The notes: generated by a model from the sequence alone, not told the origin. 64,000 bases of DNA from Rhabdothermincola salaria (GCF_021246445.1 NZ_JAJQXW010000003.1:310001-374000); one strand, 5' to 3'. Shown: positions 42,271 to 51,635, counted from the first letter of the stretch. Numbers and translations are program-made.

Positions 42271-43590
42271 TCAGTCGCCCTCGGCGTCGCCCGGTGGATC
42301 CGGCCGCCGGGTGTCGGTTCCGGTGCCCTCTGGCTCTCGGTCGGGGCCGTGCCGGCCGTGCCCGCGACGGACCTGCTCGTCCTGCCGCTCGAGGTCGGCG
42401 GCGACCTCCATCGAGTCACGGGCCACCGCCGTCTCCCCGGAGGTGGACGGGTCGGGGCGGGGGCGCTCGTCGTCCTCGATGGGGTGCGAGGCGCCGGCGT
42501 CCGCACCCGGGGGGCGGTCGGCGACCGGGCTTCCGACGGTGACGGGCGCCGGCTGTCCGGCCAGGGAGCTGGTGAGGCCCTCGCGATGGAACGCGTTCTT
42601 GACCCGACGCTTGAGCTCGCGCTGGACGCGCCACTGGGCACCGGGCGCCGTCTTGAGCAGGAGCCGCACGGTGGCGCCCTCACGGGTCAACACGTTGACC
42701 CCCCACAGGTCCGGGGTGCCGGTGATGTCGGGCCGCCACGACTCGTCGGCCGCCAGGCGCTCGGCGATCTCGGTGATCATGCGCTCGACGGCCGTCACGT
42801 CGACGTCGAGGGACACCTGGACGTCGAGCACGGCGTAGGCGAAGTCCTGGGTGTAGTTGCCGACCCGGCGCACCTCACCGTTGGGCACGTGCCACACCGT
42901 GCCGTCGACCCCCCGCACGCGGGTGGCCCGCAGGGTGACCCGTTCGACGACCCCTTGGGCCTCGGGTCCGAGGTCCACCCAGTCCCCCACCCCGTACTGG
43001 TCCTCGATCACCAGGAAGAACCCGCTGAGGTAGTCCTGCACCATCTGCTGGGCGCCGAAGCCGAGCGCCACACCCACGATGCCCGCCCCGGCCAGCAACG
43101 GGCCCAGGTTGATCTCGATCACGTCGAGGATGGCCACGAGCGCGACGAACCACACGAACCCGGTGGTGAGCGAACGGGCCACCGCCGCCAGGGTGTTGGC
43201 CCGCGCCTGGGCTCGCAGGTTCTGCTCGTCGTCGCTCACCAGCCCGGCCGGGGCCCGGGCGCGCAGGCGGGCCAGCCGTTGGGAGTGGGCGGGTGCGCCC
43301 ATCTTGGTCACGATGCGACCGACGACGGTTCGCAACAGCCGTCCGGCGATCCAGGCCAGGGCCAGGATGATGACGATGGCGATGGGCTTGGCCAGGATCC
43401 AGTCGGCCACCCCGGCCCAGGCATCGGAACCGGTCCAGTCGTAGATCCACCGGCAGGCCCACGACGGGTCCTCGCCGCAGGCCTGGCTCGGATCGCGCAG
43501 CGACTCGAGAGCCCCTGCGGCCGGGTTCTCGGCCTCGGTGGTGGTGGTCGCCTGGGCCAGCCAGGCAGGTGGCGACGAGGTGAGGGTCAT
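42271..43590 (-). CDS. Mechanosensitive channel of the MscS family
   Basis: This 439-residue protein of the small-conductance mechanosensitive channel family releases solutes on osmotic downshock. There are three hydrophobic segments, the last being the pore helix with the Gly/Ala pattern (GPLLAGAGIVGVALGFGAQQ), then the MscS beta domain (DQYGVGDWVDLG, VERVTLRATRVRGVDGTVWH, VPNGEVRRVGNYTQ). The cytoplasmic tail of about 100 residues is highly charged and probably disordered. The extracellular N terminus has two Cys (QACGEDPSWACRW) that could form a disulfide. It may relate functionally to the compatible-solute importer at 52009-55437, though it is not adjacent. Confidence 0.9.
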   Translation of the reverse strand: MTLTSSPPAWLAQATTTTEAENPAAGALESLRDPSQACGEDPSWACRWIYDWTGSDAWAGVADWILAKPIAIVIILALAWIAGRLLRTVVGRIVTKMGAPAHSQRLARLRARAPAGLVSDDEQNLRAQARANTLAAVARSLTTGFVWFVALVAILDVIEINLGPLLAGAGIVGVALGFGAQQMVQDYLSGFFLVIEDQYGVGDWVDLGPEAQGVVERVTLRATRVRGVDGTVWHVPNGEVRRVGNYTQDFAYAVLDVQVSLDVDVTAVERMITEIAERLAADESWRPDITGTPDLWGVNVLTREGATVRLLLKTAPGAQWRVQRELKRRVKNAFHREGLTSSLAGQPAPVTVGSPVADRPPGADAGASHPIEDDERPRPDPSTSGETAVARDSMEVAADLERQDEQVRRGHGRHGPDREPEGTGTDTRRPDPPGDAEGD

Positions 43591-43632
43591 CTCGAAGGGG
43601 CGATCTGGTGGACGGGCAGGGGCGGACGCGAC

Positions 43633-43658
43633 TGGGGCCCCCGTCGCCGGGGGCCCCA
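43633..43658 (-). terminator. Terminator of the superoxide dismutase gene
   Basis: TGGGGCCCCC-gtcgcc-GGGGGCCCCA, a perfect 10-bp stem with a six-base loop, lies 17 bases after the sod stop codon on the minus strand. A U-run is lacking, as usual in this GC-rich sequence. Confidence 0.75.
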
Positions 43659-43675
43659 GGAACGATCAGGGAGGG

Positions 43676-44257
43676 TCAGGACCCGAGGTTGGTGTTGACG
43701 AAGTCCCAGTTGATCAGGTTGTCGAGGACGGTCTCGATGAACTTCGGCCGCGCGTTGCGGTAGTCGATGTAGTAGGCGTGCTCCCAGACGTCGATGGTCC
43801 AGAGGGCCTTGGCGCCGTGCTTCATGGGCAGGTCCGCGTTGGCGGTCTTCATGATGGCGAGCTTGCCGCCGTCCTCGACCAGCCACGCCCAGCCGGAACC
43901 GAACTGGGTGAGCCCGGCCTGGGTGATGTCCTCACGGAACTTGTCGTAGCCCCCGAGGTCGCTGTCGATGCGGTCGGCCACCGCGCCGGTGGGCTGGCCA
44001 CCGCCGTTGGGCGAGAGGCTGTTCCAGAAGAAGGTGTGGTTCCAGGTCTGCGCGGCGTTGTTGAACAGCCCACCGTCGGCCTTCATGATGATGTCCTCGA
44101 GCGAGGCGTCGGCATCAGCGGTGCCGTCGACAGCCTTGTTGAGGTTGTCGACGTAGGTCTTGTGGTGCTTGCCGTAGTGGTACTCGAGCGTCTCGGCGCT
44201 GATGTGGGGCGCCAGTGCGTCCTGGGCGTAGGGCAGGGGGGGCAGCTCGAAGGCCAT
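43676..44257 (-). CDS. Superoxide dismutase, Fe/Mn family
   Basis: This 193-residue enzyme converts superoxide to oxygen and peroxide. The metal ligands are present: His in LEYHYGKHHKTYV, His in NHTFFWNSL, and Asp and His in DVWEHAYYIDYRN. Gln in the GLTQFGSGWAWL block rather than the Mn-type position, together with NNAAQTWNH, leaves iron, manganese or cambialistic use open. The ATG at 44257 follows a GAGGAAGGGA purine tract. A -10-like TAGGGT at 44304-44309 gives a leader of about 40 bases. No export signal is seen, so it is cytosolic. Confidence 0.95.
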   Translation of the reverse strand: MAFELPPLPYAQDALAPHISAETLEYHYGKHHKTYVDNLNKAVDGTADADASLEDIIMKADGGLFNNAAQTWNHTFFWNSLSPNGGGQPTGAVADRIDSDLGGYDKFREDITQAGLTQFGSGWAWLVEDGGKLAIMKTANADLPMKHGAKALWTIDVWEHAYYIDYRNARPKFIETVLDNLINWDFVNTNLGS

Positions 44258-44303
44258 GGAGAGGGTCCCTTCCTCGTGTTCGTTGACGGGCGGTGCAGGG
44301 GGG

Positions 44304-44309
44304 ACCCTA
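44304..44309 (-). promoter_or_regulatory. -10-like hexamer before the superoxide dismutase gene
   Basis: TAGGGT on the minus strand, 46 bases before the ATG. No convincing -35 is visible. Confidence 0.35.
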
Positions 44310-44355
44310 CCCGCCTGTGTGACCACGTACCCCGGCCAGCGACGGGCCGGACGCG

Positions 44356-44387
44356 ACGAGGGACGAGCGCTGGCGCTCGTCCCTCGT
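44356..44387 (-). terminator. Terminator of the Rpf-like gene
   Basis: A perfect 15-bp stem (ACGAGGGACGAGCGC with its complement) and a two-base loop lie 41 bases after the stop codon of the minus-strand gene, upstream of the superoxide dismutase promoter. Confidence 0.78.
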
Positions 44388-44427
44388 GGTGGTCAGGCAG
44401 GGGGGAGACCCCCCGTGGGCGACTGGG

Positions 44428-45162
44428 TCAGCGCAACCCGGCGCGCGCCGAGCACGCCGGCCAGGCACCCCAGCCCTGGCGGGCGAGGAGGCGCTCGGCC
44501 GCGGCGATCTGCTGCGCACGGCTGGCCTGGTGGGGCATGGCGGCGTACTGGGTGCCGCCGACGTACTGCCAGCTCTGCTGGGTGAACTGCAGGCCACCGT
44601 AGAAGCCGTTGCCCGAGTTCATGGACCAGTTGCCCGAGCTCTCGCACTGGGCGATGGTGTCCCAGACGCTGCCGCCGCTCACGGACGGAGCGCCGGCCGA
44701 CGACTGGCGTGCCGCCTGCTGACGGGCCTGCTCGGCCTGGCGGGCCTCCTCGGCGCGGCGGGCGGCCTCGGCCGCGGCCCGCTGCTCGGCGGCCTCGGCC
44801 TCGGCGAGGTAGGTGCCGGTGACGTAGCGCTGCAGGTCGTCCATGGCGTACCAGGACAGGTCGAACTGCTGCTCGGGGGTCATGGCGGCGATGGCGGTGA
44901 GGCTGGCCTCGAGCTCAGCGGCTTCGGCCGCCGCTGCGGCCTCGGCGGCGACGTAGACGTAGACGTCGACGGCGACGTCGCGCTGGGCCACGACGGTGTC
45001 GGTCACGAGGTCGGCGACGACGGTGTCGGCGGGAGCGGTCGCGGCCGCGTCGACGGTGTCGTCGGTCCGCTCGAGGGCGAAGGCCGGCAAGGCGACGGCG
45101 GCGGTGAGGGCGACGGCGCCCACGGCGGCCAGCCTGCGGGGACGGCGGAGGGTGGAAGTCAT
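44428..45162 (-). CDS. Resuscitation-promoting factor-like transglycosylase
   Basis: This 244-residue secreted protein has a signal peptide (RLAAVGAVALTAAVALPAFA), an Ala/Glu/Arg-rich coiled coil (residues about 110-150) and a C-terminal transglycosylase-like domain. The domain has the motif VWDTIAQCESSGNWSMNSGN with the catalytic Glu, YGGLQFTQQSW, and a closing Cys in AWPACSAR that can pair with the first. Rpf enzymes cleave peptidoglycan glycan strands and promote growth resumption. The ATG has an AAAGGAG site 13 bases upstream. The 5' region has a GCGCCGAC-c-GTCGGCGC hairpin and direct repeats. Confidence 0.9.
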   Translation of the reverse strand: MTSTLRRPRRLAAVGAVALTAAVALPAFALERTDDTVDAAATAPADTVVADLVTDTVVAQRDVAVDVYVYVAAEAAAAAEAAELEASLTAIAAMTPEQQFDLSWYAMDDLQRYVTGTYLAEAEAAEQRAAAEAARRAEEARQAEQARQQAARQSSAGAPSVSGGSVWDTIAQCESSGNWSMNSGNGFYGGLQFTQQSWQYVGGTQYAAMPHQASRAQQIAAAERLLARQGWGAWPACSARAGLR

Positions 45163-45182
45163 GTGCGGGGGGAACTCCTTTG

Positions 45183-45266
45183 AGCGCCGACGGTCGGCGC
45201 AATGCAACAAACAGCTGCGTACTCTGCTGGCTTTGTCACCGAAATGCAACATTCACCGCAACATTC
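45183..45266 (-). promoter_or_regulatory. Rpf-like gene upstream region with hairpin and GCAACA direct repeats
   Basis: Near the ribosome-binding site an 8-bp-stem hairpin (GCGCCGAC-c-GTCGGCGC) lies at about 45184-45200. Further upstream GCAACATTC occurs twice with a 12-bp period (45246-45254, 45258-45266), and ATGCAACA recurs at 45202 and 45244. Direct repeats near one helical turn apart suit OmpR-type regulators; MtrA controls rpf genes in other actinobacteria, but this link is a guess. Confidence 0.4.
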
Positions 45267-45452
45267 GTGACATGACGTCCGGCACGTGCCCACAGCCGCG
45301 CCCGACGCCCCCGCGGACCCATCCCCCGGGCCGACGTCCGCCCCGACGAGCTGACCCCACGCTCCGCGGTCGACCTGAGGAGCTCTCACCGGGAGGTTCG
45401 CGCGCTCGGTGAGCACTACGGCGTCGGCTCCGGCAACCCGCCGAACCCCGCC

Positions 45453-46481
45453 TCAGTCCCCCAGGAGGACTCCCGCGGCGACCCACCCGGAGCGGGCCGC
45501 GCCCCCCACCAGAGGACCGTCGAAGATGTCGCCGGCGAGCACCGCCGGCGGCAGATCGCGCAGGACCCGGAACGGTTCGGGGACCACGGCGACGGGCCGG
45601 GCGTAGCGCCACCGCTGGACCTGCACCGCCTCGGGCCGGGGCTCGGCGATCAGTCGGGGCAGGGCGCCGAGGAGGGTGGACACCACCACGTCGTCGGGAG
45701 CGTCCCACAGCTCCGCGCTGGCGTGGGGTCCGGCGTGGACCGTCAGGGCGGGGACCCTGGAGATGCCCTTCAGCTGGTTGTCGGTGACGACCTCGATGGG
45801 CTCGCCCGCCGGACGCAGGATGCCCGGCGCGGGGAGGCCCGAAGGCCCGTCGAGCACCGCCAACAGCGCCAGGCAGGGGTGGTAGGCCGCCTCTCCCAGG
45901 ACGTCCGCATCAGCGGCATGCAGGACCACCCCGCCGGCCTGGAGCACGGCCAGCGTCTGAGGGACCGGCGGCGTGAGCACCACCTGTCGGGCCCGAGCGG
46001 CGAGACCGTCCTCGGTCTCGACCGACCACGCCTGGATGCCGTTCGCCTCGATCACGCGCAGCGCCGTGACCCGGGCGGAGGTGCGCACCGCGACCGGGTC
46101 GAGGAGGTGCTTGGCCACCGAGGTCATGCCGTCGCGACCTCGCCAGCGAGGGTGTCCGTCGGCGGCTCGTCCGCCCGTCGGGAGGAGCCGGCCCTCGAAC
46201 CAGGGCACGACGACGCCGGCGCGCTGCCAGTCGTCGACCATGGCCGTGAGGAGCTCGCCCGGCGCGGTGAAGAACTGCGCGCCGTGGTCGAGGGTGGCCT
46301 CACCCAGGCGACGGGTCGCCATGCGACCACCCACGCCGCGCGCCTTGTCGAGGACGAGCACCCGGGCGCCGGCGTCGTGGAGCCGGCGGGCGGCCACCGC
46401 GCCGGCGATGCCCGCACCGACCACGATGACGTCGGCCGGCGCCTCTCCCGCCGCGTGGGCCGAGGACGCCTCCGGGGTCAC
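45453..46481 (-). CDS. Renalase-like FAD-dependent oxidoreductase
   Basis: This 342-residue flavoprotein has an N-terminal dinucleotide-binding motif ([20 protein letters not shown]), then the FAD segment [12 protein letters not shown] and [10 protein letters not shown], and a C-terminal FAD-contact block ([20 protein letters not shown]). This pattern matches renalase-type amine/NAD(P)H-isomer oxidases. Bacterial renalases repair isomeric dihydronicotinamides; the true substrate here is unproven. The GTG start overlaps the msrA stop (GTGA), so the pair is one operon that may respond to oxidative damage. Confidence 0.83.
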   Translation of the reverse strand: MTPEASSAHAAGEAPADVIVVGAGIAGAVAARRLHDAGARVLVLDKARGVGGRMATRRLGEATLDHGAQFFTAPGELLTAMVDDWQRAGVVVPWFEGRLLPTGGRAADGHPRWRGRDGMTSVAKHLLDPVAVRTSARVTALRVIEANGIQAWSVETEDGLAARARQVVLTPPVPQTLAVLQAGGVVLHAADADVLGEAAYHPCLALLAVLDGPSGLPAPGILRPAGEPIEVVTDNQLKGISRVPALTVHAGPHASAELWDAPDDVVVSTLLGALPRLIAEPRPEAVQVQRWRYARPVAVVPEPFRVLRDLPPAVLAGDIFDGPLVGGAARSGWVAAGVLLGD

Positions 46482-47131
46482 TCGGCGGAGGCCACGCCCA
46501 CCGGGCACGACAGACCCGTGCCGCCGAGCCCGCAGTACCCGTTGGGCACCTTGTGCAGGTACTGCTGGTGGTAGTCCTCGGCATAGTAGAAGGGCCCCGC
46601 CGCGGCGATCTCGGTGGTGATGCCGTCGAAGTGGGCGGCGTCGAGCACGGCGCCGAAGCGCTCACGGCTGGCGAGGGCGGCCGTCATCTGGTCGTCGCCG
46701 GTGGTGTAGACGGCTGAGCGGTACTGGGTGCCCACGTCGTTGCCCTGACGGAACCCCTGGGTGGGGTCGTGGCCCTCCCAGAACACCTTGAGCAGCGTGT
46801 CGAAGCTCACCACGGCCGGGTCGAACACGACGAGCACGGCCTCGGTGTGGCCGGTGCCGCCCGAGCACACCTCTTCGTAGGTGGGGTTGGGCGTGAAGCC
46901 ACCGGCGTAGCCGACGGCGGTGGTGTACACCCCGTCGAGCTCCCAGAAGAGCCGTTCGGCCCCCCAGAAGCACCCCAACCCGAACTGCACCTGCTCGAGG
47001 CCATCGGGGAACGGCGGTGCGAGCGGTGTCCCCAGCACGGCATGGCGCTCCGGGACCGCCATCGGCGTGTCCCGTCCTGGCAGAGCCGTCTCGGCGGTCG
47101 GCATCTCTGGACGCTTCAACCCGAAGAACAT
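46478..47131 (-). CDS. msrA: Peptide methionine sulfoxide reductase MsrA
   Basis: This 217-residue enzyme reduces methionine-S-sulfoxide in proteins. The active site is [15 protein letters not shown] (catalytic Cys), with the conserved [35 protein letters not shown] and AEDYHQQYL blocks. A Cys pair near the C terminus ([13 protein letters not shown]) could resolve the disulfide. An N-terminal extension of about 45 residues precedes the domain. The ATG at 47131 has TAGCGT seven bases upstream. The downstream oxidoreductase overlaps its stop. Confidence 0.95.
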   Translation of the reverse strand: MFFGLKRPEMPTAETALPGRDTPMAVPERHAVLGTPLAPPFPDGLEQVQFGLGCFWGAERLFWELDGVYTTAVGYAGGFTPNPTYEEVCSGGTGHTEAVLVVFDPAVVSFDTLLKVFWEGHDPTQGFRQGNDVGTQYRSAVYTTGDDQMTAALASRERFGAVLDAAHFDGITTEIAAAGPFYYAEDYHQQYLHKVPNGYCGLGGTGLSCPVGVASAE

Positions 47132-47138
47132 GGGAACA

Positions 47139-47144
47139 ACGCTA
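47139..47144 (-). promoter_or_regulatory. -10 hexamer of a probable leaderless msrA promoter
   Basis: TAGCGT on the minus strand, seven bases before the ATG at 47131. Confidence 0.43.
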
Positions 47145-47206
47145 CCGGGACGACCCGTCGAGCAACGGGCCGGGCCGCGGGTCGGTGCCCGGAGGACCGT
47201 CGTGCC

Positions 47207-47212
47207 TACGCT
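47207..47212 (+). promoter_or_regulatory. -10 hexamer before the OSBS-like gene
   Basis: TACGCT lies seven bases before the GTG at 47220 and supports that start over the in-frame GTG at 47202. Confidence 0.4.
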
Positions 47213-47219
47213 GCGGTGC

Positions 47220-48392
47220 GTGCGCATCGACACGGTGGAACTGCGGGTGGTGGCCCTGCCGATGCCCAGCCCCTTCGAGAGCGCCCACGGCACCGTCGGC
47301 GAGCGGTCGCTCGTGCTCGTGAGGGTGGTGGGCCCGGAAGGGGAGGGCTGGGGCGAGTGCGGGGCTCTCCCGAGGCCCACCTACACCGACGAGTTCGTCG
47401 ACCAGGCGGTGCTTGTCCTGCGTGACCACCTCGCCCCACGCCTGCTCGACGCCGCTCGCTCCGGGGGAGTCGCCGGCAGCGACGTCGACGCCATCCTGTC
47501 CGACGTGGTCGGGCACCCCATGGCCAAGGCGGCGCTGGAGCTCGCCGTGCTCGACGCCGAGGGGCGCCGCGACGGCCGGGCCCTGGTCGACCGCCTCGTG
47601 GCCGACCGCACCCTCGCTCGCCCGGAGGTCAGCGGTGGTGTCGCCGTGGGGCTTCACGACACCACCGCGGCGCTGGTCGACGAGGTCGTCGCCCACGTCG
47701 GGGCGGGCTACGGCCGCGTGAAGCTGAAGATCGCCCCGGGGCGCGACGAGGAGCGGGTGCGGGCCGTCCGCGACGCGGTGAACGATGCCCTGGAGCTCGT
47801 CGTCGACGCCAACGGTGCGTACCGCCTCGACGGGGCACCCGGCGACGTCGACGACGCCCGGGGCCTCACCTGGCTGGCCGACTACGGCGTCGGGCACGTG
47901 GAGCAACCCCTGGCCGCCGACGATCTGCTCGGCCACGCCGCCCTGGCCCAGCAGCTGGACACCCCGATCTGCCTGGACGAGTCGCTCACCACGGAGCGGG
48001 CCACCCGCGACGCGCTCGAGCTCGGGGCCTGCTCGGTCGTGTGCGTGAAGGCCCCCCGCTACGGGAGCTGGTTGGCCGCGGCCCGGGTCCTGGACCGGTG
48101 CGAGGCGGCCGGGGTGCCCGCCTGGGTGGGCGGCATGCTCGACGGTGGCCTCGGCCGGGCCGCCAACCTGGCGCTGGCCGCCCACCCCGCCGCCACGGTG
48201 ACGGGCGACATCTCGGGCACGGCCCGCTTCTTCACCGACGACGTGACCCCCTTCCTCGAGCCCCTCGCCCGGACTCGGGGTGGTCACCTGCGCTTCTCGG
48301 TGCCGTCCGCACCGGGGATCGGCGCGTCGGTCGATCCGGCGGCGTTGGCGCGCCTCACCCGCCACCACGAGATCGTGGCGTCCTTCGCCTGA
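47220..48392 (+). CDS. menC: o-Succinylbenzoate synthase-like enolase superfamily enzyme
   Basis: This 390-residue protein has the enolase-superfamily capping domain and barrel. Catalytic residues are visible: KLK in [14 protein letters not shown], Asp in [11 protein letters not shown], Glu in VEQPLA, Asp/Glu in CLDESLTT and Lys in [11 protein letters not shown]. These match the OSBS/N-succinylamino acid racemase group. OSBS makes o-succinylbenzoate for menaquinone; no other men gene is nearby, so the racemase or a promiscuous role remains possible. The GTG at 47220 is supported by the hexamer upstream. Confidence 0.82.
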   Translation: MRIDTVELRVVALPMPSPFESAHGTVGERSLVLVRVVGPEGEGWGECGALPRPTYTDEFVDQAVLVLRDHLAPRLLDAARSGGVAGSDVDAILSDVVGHPMAKAALELAVLDAEGRRDGRALVDRLVADRTLARPEVSGGVAVGLHDTTAALVDEVVAHVGAGYGRVKLKIAPGRDEERVRAVRDAVNDALELVVDANGAYRLDGAPGDVDDARGLTWLADYGVGHVEQPLAADDLLGHAALAQQLDTPICLDESLTTERATRDALELGACSVVCVKAPRYGSWLAAARVLDRCEAAGVPAWVGGMLDGGLGRAANLALAAHPAATVTGDISGTARFFTDDVTPFLEPLARTRGGHLRFSVPSAPGIGASVDPAALARLTRHHEIVASFA

Positions 48393-48487
48393 GCGGCTCC
48401 CCTGCTCCGGTGGTCGGTGAGGCCCGAGCGCCGGGTCCGCCCCGTCAGGGATCGCGCCTCCGGCGCGGCGTGGACCGCCGGACGCGG

Positions 48488-48516
48488 GTGGGCCCCGGCG
48501 TCGCGCCGGGGCCCAC
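48488..48516. terminator. Terminator between convergent enolase and receptor genes
   Basis: GTGGGCCCCGGCG-tcg-CGCCGGGGCCCAC, a perfect 13-bp stem, lies 36 bases after the stop of the minus-strand receptor gene and 95 after the menC-like stop. It may serve both. Confidence 0.72.
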
Positions 48517-48552
48517 GTTCGTTCTCGGGTCCGGACCCGGAAGGTCAGGCGC

Positions 48553-49968
48553 TCACTGGGTGTAGGCGGTGGAGATGCGGTCCTCGCCCAGCTGGGCTTC
48601 GACGACCGTGGGCACGTCCGGGCTCACCGCGGCCACGTAGGACTCGTCGCAGGCGAACTCGCCGAGCTCCTCGGGCATGGCCTGGACGTACTCGGTGCCC
48701 TGCATGCGCATCACGATGACGCACTCGGGCGGTTGGTTGCCCGCCGGGTTGGTCTCGGCGTGCAGGCCGCCACCGGTCCAGCTGGTGATCTGACCGAGCT
48801 GGTCGATCATGCAGTCACGGGTGAGCTCGGCCCCGCAGGCGTCCGCGGCGGTCGCCCACAGCAGGAAGGCCGAGGTGGATTGCGCGCCCAGCAATGCGGG
48901 CTCCCCGCCGGACTCCTCGACCACGTCGAGGTACTGCTGGGTGGCCGCGTTCTGGTCGGCAGCCTCGAACGGCACGAAGGCCAACCGCACGAACACGTTG
49001 TCGGCGTAGCCGTTGGCGTTGGCCGCCACGAAGCTGTCGTCGTAGAAGTTGGCGTCGGTGATCCACAGGGGGTTGTAGTCCTGCTGGTCGCCGGCCTGCA
49101 GGAAGTTCTGGAAGTTGGGCAGGGGCGAGCCGGCGAAGTACACGAACTGCGCTCCGCAGTCCTTCAGCGACTGGACGATCGGCTGCCACTGGACGTTGCC
49201 GGCGATCGGGTAGGTCTGCTGGCAGTCGGCCAGGAACTCCCAGCCCGCCTCGGGGTACGTGTCGAGCACCTTCTCGGTGGACTCGCGGGTGGCGGCGTAG
49301 TCGCCGAACACGGCGGCGGCGCTCGTCACCTCTTCCGGGTACTCCTCGGCCAGGAGGTAGGCCTGGCCCACCGGGGTCAGGTCGACCGGGTTGGGCACGG
49401 CGTTGAAGGTCCAGGGGCCATGGGCGACGGTGGAGCTCACCGTGTAGCCGGGCACCTGGGGCAGCTCGCAGCCGACGCGGGTCTGCTCAGCGGCACCGTC
49501 GAGGGACCAGCCCTGACCGACCAGCATGAACACCTGGTCGCAGGCCTCGAGCATGACGTTGGTGGAGTCCAGGATCTTGGCGTCGTAGTAGTTGCCCACG
49601 ACGGTGCGCCCGTTGATGCCACCCTGTTCGTTGCACCAGTCGATCATGGCGACGACGGCGTCGGACATCTGCGAGTTGAGGCCGGGCGCAGCCTGGTAGC
49701 CGGCGTCGTCGCCGTAGCCGATGGTGATCGAGTCGGCGGTCACGAACTCACCCTGGTCGGTGAGCTCGACCCCGTCCTCGGCCGGACCGCACGGCGAGGC
49801 CAGGTCGCCGAAGCCGTCGGCCGGACCGCCCTCGCCGGCGTCGGCGGAGGTGGTCGGGCTGTCGTCGCCGTTCGAGGCGTCGTCGCTGCGATCCGCGCCC
49901 CCACAAGCGGCGGCCACCAGACCGAGTGCCATCAAGACGGCCAGCAAGCGCCAGCGTGTAGTCCGCAT
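48553..49968 (-). CDS. ABC substrate-binding lipoprotein, LivJ-like (orphan copy 3)
   Basis: This 471-residue receptor has a lipoprotein signal (WRLLAVLMALGLVAAAC), an Asp/Ser/Gly-rich linker and a Peripla_BP_6-type domain (ADSITIGYGDDAGYQAAPGL, then MIDWCNEQGGINGRTVVGNY). Several Cys pairs (CGPAEDG, CEL, ADCQQTY, DACGAELTRDC) probably form disulfides outside the cell. It is related to, but clearly distinct from, the receptors at 3214-6163, and closest to its tandem neighbour at 50223. No permease or ATPase lies nearby, so it may share a LivHM complex or act as a sensor. Confidence 0.88.
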   Translation of the reverse strand: MRTTRWRLLAVLMALGLVAAACGGADRSDDASNGDDSPTTSADAGEGGPADGFGDLASPCGPAEDGVELTDQGEFVTADSITIGYGDDAGYQAAPGLNSQMSDAVVAMIDWCNEQGGINGRTVVGNYYDAKILDSTNVMLEACDQVFMLVGQGWSLDGAAEQTRVGCELPQVPGYTVSSTVAHGPWTFNAVPNPVDLTPVGQAYLLAEEYPEEVTSAAAVFGDYAATRESTEKVLDTYPEAGWEFLADCQQTYPIAGNVQWQPIVQSLKDCGAQFVYFAGSPLPNFQNFLQAGDQQDYNPLWITDANFYDDSFVAANANGYADNVFVRLAFVPFEAADQNAATQQYLDVVEESGGEPALLGAQSTSAFLLWATAADACGAELTRDCMIDQLGQITSWTGGGLHAETNPAGNQPPECVIVMRMQGTEYVQAMPEELGEFACDESYVAAVSPDVPTVVEAQLGEDRISTAYTQ

Positions 49969-50157
49969 GTCGTGGGTTACCCCCAAGTTCCGGTGCTCAC
50001 TCCCGAGCAGCGTTGGACCATCCCGGAGACCTCCGAGATGATGACATCGGTCAATGACGAAGGTCACTAAACCGGTGGCGGAGCGTAGGTGGACCCGCCC
50101 ATCCGAGTCAATGGCGGCCATGAAAACGAGTTGCGATGCTCCCGGCCCGAACGCGAC

Positions 50158-50184
50158 GGTGCCCCGCCGCGAAGGCGGGGCACC
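50158..50184 (-). terminator. Terminator of receptor gene 4
   Basis: GGTGCCCCGCC-gcgaa-GGCGGGGCACC, an 11-bp perfect stem, lies 38 bases after the stop of the minus-strand receptor gene at 50223 and upstream of receptor gene 3. Confidence 0.75.
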
Positions 50185-50222
50185 ATCGTGTCCATGGCGA
50201 GGCCGGCGCAGCGGCCCCGGGA

Positions 50223-51635
50223 TCAGCCGGTGTACTTGCGGGACTTGCGGTCCGGGCCCACCTCGGCCTCGGCGGCCGCGGGGATCTCGACGGTGCTGAG
50301 GTAGTCGGGGGAGCAGTCGAAGGTGGTCTCCTCCTCCGGGCTCCACTGCACGAACTCCGTGCCCTGCAACAGCAGCGTCATCCCGCATTCGGCCGGGAGG
50401 TTGCCACCGGGGTTCGTCTCGGCGTGCAGACCGCCGCCGGTCCAGGCCGTGGTCTCCTCCAGCGCGCCGACCACGCACGCGCGGCTCACGTCGTCACCAC
50501 AGGACTGCACGGCCGTGGCCCAGAGCAGGAAGGCCGACGCGGCCTGGGCCCCGAGGACGCTGATGTCGCCCCCACTGGCCTCGATCAGGTCCACGTACTG
50601 GGCGGTGGCCGGGTTGTTGTCGGCCTGCTCGAAGGGGATCACCGAGGTGGCCAGGTAGACGTTGTCGGCGTTGCCGTTCTGGTTCCAGGCCGAGAAGGAC
50701 TCCTCGTAGAGGTTGCCCAGCACCACCCAGATGGGCTCGTAGTCGGCCTGGGCGGCCGCATCGAGGAGGTTCTTCAGGTTCGGATCGGCCGCACCGGTGA
50801 AGTACACGGCCTCGGCCTCACAGGACTTGAGGCGCTGCACGAGGGCGGCCCAACCGCTCTCGCCGGAGATGGCGTACTGCTGGGGGCACTCGAGGAACTC
50901 CCACCCCTGCTGCTCGGCCGCGGCGACGAAGCGGTCCTTCGACTCGATGGTGGCCGGGAAGTCGGCGAAGACCGACGAGGCCCTCACGACCTTGTCCGGG
51001 TAGGCGTCGGCCAGGGCGGCCATGGTGGCCGAGTTCATCTTGTCGACCGGCTGGGGCAACGGCGCGAAGGCGGCCGGACCCATCGAGACGGTGGGCGAGG
51101 TGATGTAGGACGCGACCAACGGCAGATCGCACCCGACACGGGTCTGCTCCCCACCGCCGTCGAGCGCCCAACCGGTGCCCACCAGCATGAAGACCTGCTC
51201 GCAGGCCTCGGTCATGGCGTTGCCGACCTCGAGGATCTTGGCGTCGTAGTAGTTGCCTTCGATGGTGCGCCCGTTGATGCCACCCTGCTCGTTGCACCAG
51301 TCGATCATGGCGACGACGGCGTCGGACATCTGCTGGTTCAGGCCCGGCGAGCCCTGGAAGCCGGCGTCGTCGCCGTAGCCGATCAGGATGCTCTCGTCGG
51401 CGACGCCCTGCTCGCCGGCGGGGACGGCACCGGGAGTGCCGTCGGGAGCCTCGCCGCACGGCGAGGGAAGGTCACCGAACTCGGTGGGCCCGTCGGCGGG
51501 CGACGCCGTCGTCGGGGTGGAGTCACCCTCGTCGGCAGGCGTGGCGGCCTCGTCTCGTGCGCCACCACAGGCCGAAGCCACCAGGAGCAGGGCCAGGAGC
51601 CCGCCCAGCCATCGCAGGCGCGATGCACGTACCAC
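50223..51635 (-). CDS. ABC substrate-binding lipoprotein, LivJ-like (orphan copy 4)
   Basis: This 470-residue paralogue of receptor 3 has a lipobox in LRWLGGLLALLLVASAC. The block QMSDAVVAMIDWCNEQGGIN is identical in both proteins, while the remainder is moderately diverged, in contrast to the near-identical pair at 3214-6163. The GTG at 51633-51635 is chosen because GGGGGAT precedes it, as in the other receptor genes. Each of the pair has its own terminator and upstream region, so they are separate transcription units. The ligand is unknown. Confidence 0.88.
   Translation of the reverse strand: MVRASRLRWLGGLLALLLVASACGGARDEAATPADEGDSTPTTASPADGPTEFGDLPSPCGEAPDGTPGAVPAGEQGVADESILIGYGDDAGFQGSPGLNQQMSDAVVAMIDWCNEQGGINGRTIEGNYYDAKILEVGNAMTEACEQVFMLVGTGWALDGGGEQTRVGCDLPLVASYITSPTVSMGPAAFAPLPQPVDKMNSATMAALADAYPDKVVRASSVFADFPATIESKDRFVAAAEQQGWEFLECPQQYAISGESGWAALVQRLKSCEAEAVYFTGAADPNLKNLLDAAAQADYEPIWVVLGNLYEESFSAWNQNGNADNVYLATSVIPFEQADNNPATAQYVDLIEASGGDISVLGAQAASAFLLWATAVQSCGDDVSRACVVGALEETTAWTGGGLHAETNPGGNLPAECGMTLLLQGTEFVQWSPEEETTFDCSPDYLSTVEIPAAAEAEVGPDRKSRKYTG

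Noticed and set aside
50053-50068. CRP-like site before receptor gene 3 (AATGA-N6-TCACT)
   Set aside because: Only 7 of 10 consensus bases match and its distance to a -10-like GATGGT is about ten bases longer than for receptors 1 and 2; too weak to annotate.
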